Of a stretch of 51,408 nt of DNA, positions 45,109-51,408 are shown one piece after another. Below the pieces are notes generated by a model. The model made no database searches. It worked only from the letters and a program-made list of their open reading frames with translations, and was not told the DNA's origin. Each line of letters starts with the position of its first letter. The first letter of the stretch is position 1. The stretch is from Methylobacterium sp. J-076. GTDB lineage: Bacteria > Pseudomonadota > Alphaproteobacteria > Rhizobiales > Beijerinckiaceae. Location: positions 1 through 51,408 of the forward strand of contig NZ_JAKSXW010000064.1 of NCBI RefSeq assembly GCF_022829405.1, read 5' to 3'. Position numbers and translations under genes: made by a program.

Positions 45109-45390
45109 TTACCTGCCGGTCGCCGCGCCCGCACCGTTGTTGAAGCCGGATGCGTTCGGGGAGCCGTGCATCTTTCCGTCCGGCTTCACCTCGCGGTTCG
45201 GCGCGGCGCTCGAAGCCCCGGCGCTTCCGGTGGTGTCGGCCTTCCCGAAACCCGCCGCATTGGGCGAGCCCTGCATGCGGGTCCCGGGGTTGCCGGCCGG
45301 GCTCTGGGTGCTCGGGCCGCCCTCGGCGGCGTAGGCTGCCGTTCCCACGGCCAACAGGCCGGCGGCGGCGAACAGGGTGGACTTCCTCAT
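45109..45390 (-). CDS. Small secreted protein with GSPNA(A/S)GF repeats
   Basis: 93 aa. Signal peptide MRKSTLFAAAGLLAVGTAAYA, then a low-complexity Gly/Ser/Asn/Ala part with two copies of a motif: RMQGSPNAAGFGKADTT and KMHGSPNASGFNNGAG. No cysteines after the signal. Similar short repeats occur in many Methylobacterium secreted proteins of unknown function. Start at 45390 gives a clean signal peptide; a 9-residue longer form is possible. Confidence 0.75.
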   Translation of the reverse strand: MRKSTLFAAAGLLAVGTAAYAAEGGPSTQSPAGNPGTRMQGSPNAAGFGKADTTGSAGASSAAPNREVKPDGKMHGSPNASGFNNGAGAATGR

Positions 45391-45854
45391 GGCAGTCTCC
45401 TTCGACTGTGTCTCCAACCCTTCTCGGGCCGGTTGTCAGACGCCCTCGCCCGAGTCCCGCCGCTCACAACGGGGCAGCGGGCGTGCCGTGGAACGCGCCC
45501 GAGGCTAACGCGGCCCGCCCATCGGCGTTCATTCCGGCCGCGGCGGGCACCCTGGCCCCATTTCGAGTGAGGTGCGGCCCTGAGGGGAGGCGCCGCTCAG
45601 CGATGCCGCGAACGACTCCTCAGGACCGTTCCTCACCGGACCTGAACCGTCTGAGTGGGAGTCGGCGCGCGCTCCGTCATTGCGAGCCACGCGACGCAAT
45701 CCAGGGGCACGCCATGACCGGACACGGCCCGCCGCCCTGGATTGCTTCGCTGTGCTCGCAAAGACGGGATTGGGTCGCCATGGGTCGTCCCTTTCAGACC
45801 CGTCCAGTCAAATGCTTAGGATAAAAGCACCGCAGGAACGGCTCGCCCGTGCCG
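45391..45854. other. 464-nt intergenic region with family A repeat
   Basis: Between the GSPN-repeat gene (divergent start at 45390) and the end of the zinc-ribbon ORF. The first ~120 nt should hold the promoter of the minus-strand gene. From 45674 to 45767 there is an intact family A repeat. The long plus-strand ORF crossing the region is a run-on of the dehydratase frame. Confidence 0.5.
45674..45767. repeat. Dispersed repeat, family A, intact copy 2
   Basis: CCGTCATTGCGAGCCACGCG at the left and TGCTCGCAAAGACGGG at the right, with internal CGCAATCCAGGG / CCCTGGATTGCTTCGC pairing. Same length (94 bp) and plan as 37288-37381; one mismatch in the right end (AAAGACGG for AATGACGG). Confidence 0.78.
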
Positions 45855-46061
45855 TCAGGTCTCTTCCACCCGCTCGGCATCCCTCAGGGAGGGGACGTAG
45901 GCGCACCATTCGCAGATGCCGCGCTCGGCCCCGCGCTGGGCGTTGCGCTGCGAGCAAAGGGGACAGACGAGGACGACGAGGCGCGTGCCGAGGCGCAGCC
46001 CCAGGCCCCGGCCACGGAAGGTCACGGCGTTCCCGGAGGCGACCGCCTTGTCCCGTGTCAT
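45855..46061 (-). CDS. Small zinc-ribbon protein
   Basis: 68 aa from the ATG at 46061 (the frame is open to 46208). Two CxxC knuckles, VCPLCSQRNAQRGAERGICEWCAYVP, with 16 residues between them form a plausible zinc ribbon; the C-terminus is acidic (RDAERVEET). No strong RBS is visible. It is divergent from the dehydratase gene. Function unknown; the Cys pairs are the only evidence that it is a real gene. Confidence 0.55.
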   Translation of the reverse strand: MTRDKAVASGNAVTFRGRGLGLRLGTRLVVLVCPLCSQRNAQRGAERGICEWCAYVPSLRDAERVEET

Positions 46062-46207
46062 GCCCGCGCCCGCCGGACCGTCATCGGTCGGTTGTCCTTT
46101 GCCATTGTCCGCTCCCCCACCGGGAGTTAATCCACGGCAGCGCCAATGGCTCCGCTCGGACGCGCCGTCCCAGGCGCCGGCCAGTGGATGGTGCGGAGAC
46201 AGATGCA

Positions 46208-47197
46208 ATGGCCGATCCTGTCGCGGCGACGCCCGCCCTCCCGACCTTCGCCGACGTGGCCGCGGCCGCCCGGCGCATCGAAGGGGTGGCCCACCGCACC
46301 CCCGTGCTCACCTCGCGCACCGCCGACGCGATGACCGGCGCCAGCCTGTTCTTCAAGGCCGAGAACCTGCAGCGGGGCGGCGCCTTCAAGTTCCGCGGAG
46401 CCTACAACGCGATCGCCGCTCTGCCGGACGAGGTGAGGGCGCACGGCGTCATCGCCTTCTCCTCCGGCAACCATGCCCAGGCCATCGCCCTGGCGAGCCG
46501 CCTGCTCGGCGTGCCCGCCGTGATCGTCATGCCGGAGGACGCGCCGCAGGTGAAGGTCGAGGTGACCCGCGGCTACGGCGCCGAGGTGGTGACCTACGAC
46601 CGCTACAGCCAGGACCGGGAGGTCCTCGGGCGGGAGATCGCGCAGGCCCGGGGCCTGACCCTGATCCCGCCCTACGATCATCCCGAGGTGATCGCGGGGC
46701 AGGGCACCTTGGCCCTGGAGCTGATCGAGGAGACGGGCCCCCTCGACATGCTGGTCGCCTGCCTCGGCGGCGGCGGGCAGCTCGCCGGCTGTGCCCTCGC
46801 CGCGGCCGAACGCTCCCCCGGTGTCGCGATCTACGGCGTCGAGCCGGAGGCGGGCGACGACGGGCGCAGGTCGTTCCACGCGGGGCGGGTGGTGACCATC
46901 CCCGTGCCGCGCACCATCGCGGACGGGGCGCAGACGACCTACCTCGGGCAGATCACCTTCCCCATCATCCGCGGGCGCGTGGCCGACATCGTCACGGTGA
47001 GCGATGCCGAACTCGTGGAGACGATGCGCTTCTTCGCCTCCCGGATGAAGCTCGTGGTCGAGCCCACCGGCTGCCTCGCCGCCGCGGCGGTGTTGCACGG
47101 CAAGCTCGATGTGGCCGGAAAGCGCGTCGGCATCGTGATCAGCGGAGGAAATGTCGACATCGCCTCCTTCGCGCGGCTCGTCGCACCGGCCACGTGA
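46208..47197 (+). CDS. PLP-dependent threonine/serine dehydratase
   Basis: 329 aa, fold type II PLP. FFKAENLQRGGAFKFRGAYNAI contains the Schiff-base lysine, SSGNHAQAIALASRLLG binds the PLP ring, CLGGGGQLAGCALAAAERS is the glycine-rich phosphate loop, and VISGGNVD is near the C-terminus. The single-domain length without a C-terminal ACT regulatory domain points to catabolic threonine dehydratase, serine racemase or 3-hydroxyaspartate dehydratase-like activity rather than IlvA. Substrate not decidable from this sequence. The ATG at 46208 is chosen to match typical length. Confidence 0.88.
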   Translation: MADPVAATPALPTFADVAAAARRIEGVAHRTPVLTSRTADAMTGASLFFKAENLQRGGAFKFRGAYNAIAALPDEVRAHGVIAFSSGNHAQAIALASRLLGVPAVIVMPEDAPQVKVEVTRGYGAEVVTYDRYSQDREVLGREIAQARGLTLIPPYDHPEVIAGQGTLALELIEETGPLDMLVACLGGGGQLAGCALAAAERSPGVAIYGVEPEAGDDGRRSFHAGRVVTIPVPRTIADGAQTTYLGQITFPIIRGRVADIVTVSDAELVETMRFFASRMKLVVEPTGCLAAAAVLHGKLDVAGKRVGIVISGGNVDIASFARLVAPAT

Positions 47198-47297
47198 GGC
47201 TCCGGGCCTTGTGGACCCGGGGGCCCGGCATGCTTATCTTGCAGGAACCCCACCCACGTCCCGCGGGCCTTGAACCCGTCCGGGCCGGAGAGCGTCG

Positions 47298-47675
47298 ATG
47301 TCATCCAGTTTCAAAGTCCTCTCCCTGACCGATCGGGCGGCCGAGCGGATCAAGGCGATCATGGCGCAGGCCGAGACGCCGGTGGCGGGCCTGCGCGTCG
47401 GCGTCAAGAACGGCGGCTGTGCCGGCATGACCTACACGATGGAATATGCCGAGGCGCGCAAGCCCGGCGAGGACATGGTGGAGGACCGGGGCGTCCAGGT
47501 CTTCATCGACCCGAAGGCGGTCCTGTTCCTGCTCGGGACCGAGATGGACTTCACCACCAGCAAGCTCGCGTCGCAGTTCGTGTTCAACAACCCGAACCAG
47601 ACCTCGGCCTGCGGCTGCGGCGAGTCGGTGGCGATCACCCCGGTCTCGCCGGAGCGGATGCCGGTCTCCGCCTGA
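47298..47675 (+). CDS. A-type Fe-S carrier (HesB/IscA/SufA family)
   Basis: 125 aa. The three A-type cysteines are present: Cys41 in NGGCAGMTY, and Cys105 and Cys107 in SACGCGES. The protein holds or delivers Fe-S clusters during assembly. The N-terminal ~12 residues are a lead before LTDRAAERIKAIM. No suf or isc genes adjoin; it stands alone 100 nt after the dehydratase. SufA versus ErpA versus IscA cannot be decided here. Confidence 0.92.
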   Translation: MSSSFKVLSLTDRAAERIKAIMAQAETPVAGLRVGVKNGGCAGMTYTMEYAEARKPGEDMVEDRGVQVFIDPKAVLFLLGTEMDFTTSKLASQFVFNNPNQTSACGCGESVAITPVSPERMPVSA

Positions 47676-47699
47676 GACGAATGCCCTCCAGGCCGCGGG

Positions 47700-48761
47700 T
47701 CAAGCGGCCTGGGACGGGGCGATGGAGGCGTCGTCCACGACGCGGTTCCGGCCGCCGCGCTTGGCGGCGAACATGCACAGGTCCGCCCGCTCCAGCAGGG
47801 AGGCGGGCGTGTCCCCCCGCCGGTACTCAGCGACGCCCAGCGACACCGTCACCTTGCCGAGGGATTCGCCCGTCGAGCGCTTCACCAGCTCCCGGCCGAT
47901 CATGCTGGTGCGGATTGTCTCGGCGATGCGTGCCGCATCGATGCGGTTGGCGCCCGGGAGGATGATCCCGAACTCCTCGCCGCCGAATCGGGCCAGGGAG
48001 GCGCTGTGATCGACGCTCTCGCGCATCACCACCGCCACCAGCCGCAGGACCTGATCGCCGGTCAGATGGCCGAACTGGTCGTTGAACCGCTTGAAGTAGT
48101 CGATATCGACCACGATCACGCTCAGCGTCCCGCCCCGCGCGACCTCGGCCACGGAACTCCGCAGCATCTCCTCGAAGTGTTTGCGGTTCGCGAGGCCGCT
48201 CAGCGGGTCGGTGAGACTTTCGGTCCGGGTCGTCTCGAGCTTCTCCCGCAGGGTCTCCACCTCGATCCGACTTTCGCGGATGCGGGCTTCCAGCACGCGG
48301 TTGTCGGCGACGACCTCGCGGGTCGCGGCGACCAGGGAGGCGACCAGCTCGGCCAGGCGGGCCCGGCTCAACTGTGCCTGGGCGAGGTCGAGGGTCAGGG
48401 TGGAGAGGGATTCGCCGTATTGCTGCGTCGAGCCGAGCGACAGGTCGAGGACCTCGCTCACCGCCGCCAGCTCCGCGAGGACCGTCCGGCTGACCACGCT
48501 GGCATCGGCGGCATAGCGCTGCCCGTCGAGGTAGCTCTCATGCAGGTGGTCGATGTCGAACTCGGTCAGGAGGCCCTTGTCGGCGGTCAGGCGTTTGACC
48601 GCATCGTTGAGAAGCGGCACCTCGCCCGAGACGTAGGCGTACCAGACGGCGTAGGCCCTCGGCGTCGCCGACGGTCCATAGTCGCGCATGAGTTCGTTCG
48701 CCCGCTTCGCCAACGCGAAGCTACGATCACGATCCGGGAAAGCGTCCTGGCTCATCCTCAT
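47700..48761 (-). CDS. Diguanylate cyclase (GGDEF domain)
   Basis: 353 aa. The C-terminal ~170 residues are a GGDEF domain: DPLSGLANRKHFEEML, VDIDYFKRFNDQFGHLTGDQVL, and the active-site FGGEEFGIIL near residue 260, GVAEYRRGD near the end. The A-site is intact, so c-di-GMP synthesis is expected. The inhibitory RxxD site upstream of GGEEF is absent (DHSA in its place), suggesting no product inhibition at that site. The N-terminal ~170 residues are helical with a coiled-coil part (ARIRESRIEVETLREKLE) and resemble no named sensor. No TM segment; probably cytosolic. Start uncertain by two residues (MRMSQ or MSQ). Confidence 0.92.
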   Translation of the reverse strand: MRMSQDAFPDRDRSFALAKRANELMRDYGPSATPRAYAVWYAYVSGEVPLLNDAVKRLTADKGLLTEFDIDHLHESYLDGQRYAADASVVSRTVLAELAAVSEVLDLSLGSTQQYGESLSTLTLDLAQAQLSRARLAELVASLVAATREVVADNRVLEARIRESRIEVETLREKLETTRTESLTDPLSGLANRKHFEEMLRSSVAEVARGGTLSVIVVDIDYFKRFNDQFGHLTGDQVLRLVAVVMRESVDHSASLARFGGEEFGIILPGANRIDAARIAETIRTSMIGRELVKRSTGESLGKVTVSLGVAEYRRGDTPASLLERADLCMFAAKRGGRNRVVDDASIAPSQAA

Positions 48762-48886
48762 CCCGCTGCGGGGCGAGCCTGCCTAACCAGGCACAGCCGC
48801 AAGAGCCTGGATTGTAGCGACACTTTGTACACGCGCAGTTAAAGGCGCGGACCCGAAGGACTGGCGCGCCGTGGCGCGCCAGCGCC

Positions 48887-50434
48887 TCAGCTGCCGCGCT
48901 TCACGGTCGGCGCGCGGAGGAGGAAGGCGGGCACGTGCGAGCCGAGGCCCACGGGCGTATCGCCCTCGGAATCCGTCTCGCGGTTGCCCCGCGGGTTCTG
49001 CCGCCGGGGCGCTTCCCGCCGCGCCTGCTCGGGCTTCGGGGCGACGGGGGTCTCGGCGCGGGCCACGGGACGCTCGCGCGCTTCGGACCGGGGACGGCTC
49101 TCCCTCGCGGGCTTCTCGGCGCTGCGCTCACTGGTCCTGACGGCGCTCCGCTCACCGCTCTTGTCAGTGCCGCGCTCGCTGGACCTGACCGCGCTCCGCT
49201 CACCGCTCTTCTCGGTGCCGCGCTCGCCGCTCCGGCTGCTCCGGCGCCCCTCGCCCGAGCGACCGCGATGGCGGCTGCGCGGCTCGGAATCGGACGACGT
49301 CACGGTCGAGAGGTCGCCGTCGAACCACTGGATCGGCTGGCCGAGCAGCGCCTCGATGGCACCGAGGGAGCGCTCGTCCTCGGGGGTGACGAGGGTGAAG
49401 GCGGCGCCCGCCCGGCCCGCCCGGCCCGTGCGGCCGATGCGGTGGACGTAATCCTCCGGGTGGCGGGGGATGTCGAAGTTGAAGACGTGGCTCACGGCCG
49501 GGATGTCGAGGCCACGGGCGGCCACGTCGCTCGCCACGAGCAGGGCCGTCTCACCGTTGCGGAACGCGTCGAGGGCGGCCGTGCGCGAGCGCTGGTCCAT
49601 GTCGCCGTGCAGGGCGGCGGCGTCGAAGCCGTGGCTGACGAGGGACTTCTGCAGCAGCGCCACATCGCGCTTGCGGTTGCAGAAGATGATGCCGTTGGTC
49701 AGCGCCTCCTCGCCGCGGATCAGCGTGCGCAGCCGGTCGCGCTTGGCGTGATCCTCCGCGCCCGTCGCCACGAGGCGCTGGGTGATGGTCGTCGCGGCCG
49801 AGGACGCCCGCGCCACCTCGATCCGCTGCGGGTTGTGCAGGAACATGTCCGCCAGCCGCTCGATCTCCGGCGGCATGGTGGCGGAGAAGAACAGCGTCTG
49901 CCGGGTGAACGGCACCATCTTCACGATGCGCTCGATGTCGGGGATGAAGCCCATGTCCAGCATGCGGTCCGCCTCGTCGATGACGAGGAGCTCGACGCCG
50001 GTGAGCAGCAGCTTGCCGCGCTCGAAATGGTCGAGCAGGCGGCCCGGGGTGGCGATCAGGACGTCGGTGCCGCGGGTCAGCTTCGCGTCCTGGTCGGCGA
50101 AGGAGACGCCGCCGATGATCAGCGCGACGTTGAGTTTGTGATTCGTGCCGTAGCGCTCGAAGCTCTCCTCCACCTGCGCCGCGAGTTCGCGGGTCGGCTC
50201 GAGGATCAGCGTCCGCGGCATCCGGGCACGGGCGCGGCCGGTCTCCAGCAGGGTGAGCATCGGCAGCGTGAAGGCCGCGGTCTTGCCGGTGCCGGTCTGG
50301 GCAATGCCCAGGACATCCTGACGCGCGAGCACATGCGGGATGGCCTGCGCCTGGATCGGCGTCGGCTCGGTGTAACCGGCCGATGTGACGGCCTGCAGGA
50401 CTTTCTCGCTCAGTCCCAGATCTGAAAACGGCAT
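48887..50434 (-). CDS. DEAD-box ATP-dependent RNA helicase (RhlE-like)
   Basis: 515 aa. Helicase core 1-375: Q motif FSDLGLSEKVLQAVTSAGY...PTPIQ, motif I AQTGTGKTAAF (about residue 45), PTRELAAQV, motif II DEADRML (about 153), motif III FSATMP, and HRIGRTGRAG motif VI. A basic Ser/Arg/Glu-rich tail of about 140 residues follows. It has two 16-residue tandem repeats (SGERSAVR...SERGT(E/D)K) and ends near LGSHVPAFLLR. It unwinds RNA in ribosome assembly or cold adaptation. The start at 50434 follows the usual N-terminus; the longer upstream frame is basic and unlike the family. Confidence 0.95.
   Translation of the reverse strand: MPFSDLGLSEKVLQAVTSAGYTEPTPIQAQAIPHVLARQDVLGIAQTGTGKTAAFTLPMLTLLETGRARARMPRTLILEPTRELAAQVEESFERYGTNHKLNVALIIGGVSFADQDAKLTRGTDVLIATPGRLLDHFERGKLLLTGVELLVIDEADRMLDMGFIPDIERIVKMVPFTRQTLFFSATMPPEIERLADMFLHNPQRIEVARASSAATTITQRLVATGAEDHAKRDRLRTLIRGEEALTNGIIFCNRKRDVALLQKSLVSHGFDAAALHGDMDQRSRTAALDAFRNGETALLVASDVAARGLDIPAVSHVFNFDIPRHPEDYVHRIGRTGRAGRAGAAFTLVTPEDERSLGAIEALLGQPIQWFDGDLSTVTSSDSEPRSRHRGRSGEGRRSSRSGERGTEKSGERSAVRSSERGTDKSGERSAVRTSERSAEKPARESRPRSEARERPVARAETPVAPKPEQARREAPRRQNPRGNRETDSEGDTPVGLGSHVPAFLLRAPTVKRGS
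49124..49219. repeat. Two tandem 48-bp repeats in the helicase tail
   Basis: Units 49124-49171 and 49172-49219 are close copies (GCGCTC...CGGCGCTCCGCTCACCGCTCTTGTCAGTGCC and its variant) encoding 16 residues each. A third partial unit starts at 49220. Likely to vary in number between strains. Confidence 0.75.
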
Positions 50435-51086
50435 TTCGTGTCGGCAACATTCACGCACCCGGCCGGCGCGATGGACATCGTCGCGGCAACGATCCGGGAT
50501 TGAGCGGACACACGGACGCAACCGCGGCCGCCGAGCGATTAGCGCTTCACCTAGAGCCTTGCGGCGGCTTGTCAATCTCGCAGAGCCAGGAAGGGCGGGA
50601 TGACGGGCGTCATCGACGCTTTCCCGCCGGGCGGCCGGGCGCGATGTGCCCCCGCGCGACATAGGCGCCACAGGTCGGTGGCGCCGTGGAGGAAGGCTCG
50701 GCCGGCGGTGCCGCCGGGAAACCCGCGATCAGGGTTAAGTGAATGATATCGCCGATCGGCCGGGTCGCGGGCCGGCGTCCTAAAATAAAACGCAGCCCCT
50801 CTGTCCCGCCCCCTGCCACTTAACAAATGTTCGCTCGGTCGCGCCGCGGTTTCGCCCCAATTAGGACTTCCCCGGCAAACCAGTTCAGGCCCTATCACTT
50901 CCCCGGGAGCCGGCGTGCGGAAGAGCACATCGCTCCGCCGACCCCGTTAGGCCGGCATAACCTTCACCTTTCGTTGACCCGATCTGGCTAATCTGACCCT
51001 GCTTGTTGCAGGAAAGCGACAGACCCGTTCGCCGCAAGCGCCTAGAAAGCCGCTGGCCTAAGCCAACTCCAGGATCTGGTACCCCA
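50435..51086. other. 652-nt divergent region between the helicase and an OMP gene
   Basis: No credible gene; short ORFs here have no conserved features. The helicase leader may be long (cold-shock type helicase transcripts often are). One perfect hairpin occurs at 50664-50685. The stretch from 50740 to 50980 is AT-richer (AAAATAAAA at 50782, ACTTAACAAATG at 50818) and is probably the promoter zone of the OMP gene, but no clear -35/-10 pair was placed. Confidence 0.45.
50664..50685. promoter_or_regulatory. Perfect hairpin in the helicase-OMP intergenic region
   Basis: GGCGCCAC (50664-50671) and GTGGCGCC (50678-50685), loop AGGTCG. No T-run on either side. Could be an operator or part of the helicase 5' leader. 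Confidence 0.3.
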
Positions 51087-51408
51087 ATGAATAAGCTTCT
51101 CCTTGCATCGACCGTTCTCGCCGGCATGACCGTGGCCGCTTCGGCCGCCGACCTTCCGCGCCGCGCTGCGCCGCCGCCGGTCTTCACGCTTGTTGCGTTC
51201 TTCACCTGGACGGGCTTCTACGCCGGCTTCAACGCCGGCTACGGCTTCGATTCCTCCACCAGCCGCGCCACGGCCGTCGTCGGCGTCTCCCCGGCCAACG
51301 GCATCTTCGCCGCCGACGACCGCCCGACCACCGTCCTCCTCTTCTTCTCCAACCGCAACAACAACGAATGCTTCGTCGGCGGCGGCCAGATCTGCTACAA
51401 CTACTACT
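51087..51408 (+). CDS. Outer-membrane beta-barrel protein, Omp25/RopB-like (5' part)
   Basis: Cut by the window end after 107 codons. Signal peptide MNKLLLASTVLAGMTVAASA, followed by the typical ADLPRRAAPPPVF linker and FTWTGFYAGFNAGYGFDSS, the first beta-strand of the Omp25/RopB-type eight-stranded porin family of Rhizobiales and Methylobacterium. Start at 51087; AGGA at 51071-51074 is the best SD though far (12 nt). The long loop with Asn and Phe runs (FFSNRNNNE) agrees with an extracellular loop. The full length is unknown. Confidence 0.88.
   Translation, partial: MNKLLLASTVLAGMTVAASAADLPRRAAPPPVFTLVAFFTWTGFYAGFNAGYGFDSSTSRATAVVGVSPANGIFAADDRPTTVLLFFSNRNNNECFVGGGQICYNYY

Noticed and set aside
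48861..48882. CTGGCGCGCC-GT-GGCGCGCCAG as a helicase terminator
   Set aside because: Strong palindrome but no T-run on the minus strand and a loop too small at full pairing; not supported as an intrinsic terminator.

Overview
The window is about 51 kb of very GC-rich DNA (close to 70% by eye, with strong G/C third-position bias). It most resembles a Methylobacterium/Methylorubrum-type alphaproteobacterium. The evidence is a nearly complete hopanoid side-chain and transport gene set (hpnH, hpnN, hpnK, hpnJ, hpnI, hpnM, hpnL), a protein of the H4MPT-linked C1-transfer family (COG1548), an EcfG-type stress promoter, and the rhizobial-style core order kdsA - queF - eno - septum initiator - pdhA - pdhB - pdhC - lpd. 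No tRNA, rRNA, CRISPR array, transposase or phage gene was seen.

Layout. (1) 1-10.8 kb, accessory region: the 3' end of a Wza-type polysaccharide export gene, a perfect bidirectional terminator, then a two-gene unit on the minus strand made of a 2,500-residue highly reducing type I polyketide synthase and, overlapping by ATGA, an alpha-oxoamine synthase; a UDP-glucose 6-dehydrogenase follows. (2) 11-18.6 kb, housekeeping: argB, a HAD pyrimidine-nucleotidase-like gene, a small zincin, rplS, a methyltransferase, a lytic transglycosylase, leuD, and a divergent HisA-like / COG1548 / small-protein group likely tied to methanofuran or H4MPT-linked C1 cofactor chemistry. (3) 18.9-30.9 kb, hopanoid region: hpnH divergent from hpnN, a vapBC-like toxin-antitoxin pair, then the minus-strand run hpnL-hpnM-hpnI-hpnJ-hpnK, with an arginine:X amidinotransferase gene divergent from hpnL. 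(4) 31-37.8 kb: an alpha/beta hydrolase, kdsA, a methyltransferase, small secreted proteins, queF, eno and an FtsB/DivIC-like gene. (5) 37.9-45 kb: the pyruvate dehydrogenase operon, interrupted by an Uma2-type and a DUF559-type nuclease-fold gene. (6) 45-51.4 kb: small secreted and zinc-ribbon proteins, a threonine/serine dehydratase, a HesB/SufA-type protein, a diguanylate cyclase, a DEAD-box RNA helicase, and the start of an Omp25-like outer membrane protein cut by the window end.

How the genes fit together. HpnH builds adenosylhopane; HpnI, HpnK and HpnJ convert bacteriohopanetetrol to glycosylated, deacetylated and ring-rearranged (cyclitol ether) forms; HpnN, HpnM and probably HpnL serve transport. 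The neighbouring amidinotransferase keeps its Asp-His-Cys catalytic residues and is an attractive candidate for putting a guanidino group on the amino-cyclitol head group. The polyketide synthase has no thioesterase and ends in an ACP. The oxoamine synthase encoded next to it is the probable chain-release enzyme, condensing the finished acyl chain with an amino acid to give a long-chain alpha-aminoketone (sphingoid-like) product. These two systems are the best candidates for undescribed biology here. Two dispersed intergenic repeat families (one with CGTCATTGCGAGC ends, one with CCCCACCCC/GGGGAGG arms) are scattered through the accessory joints and in two places reach into gene 3' ends.
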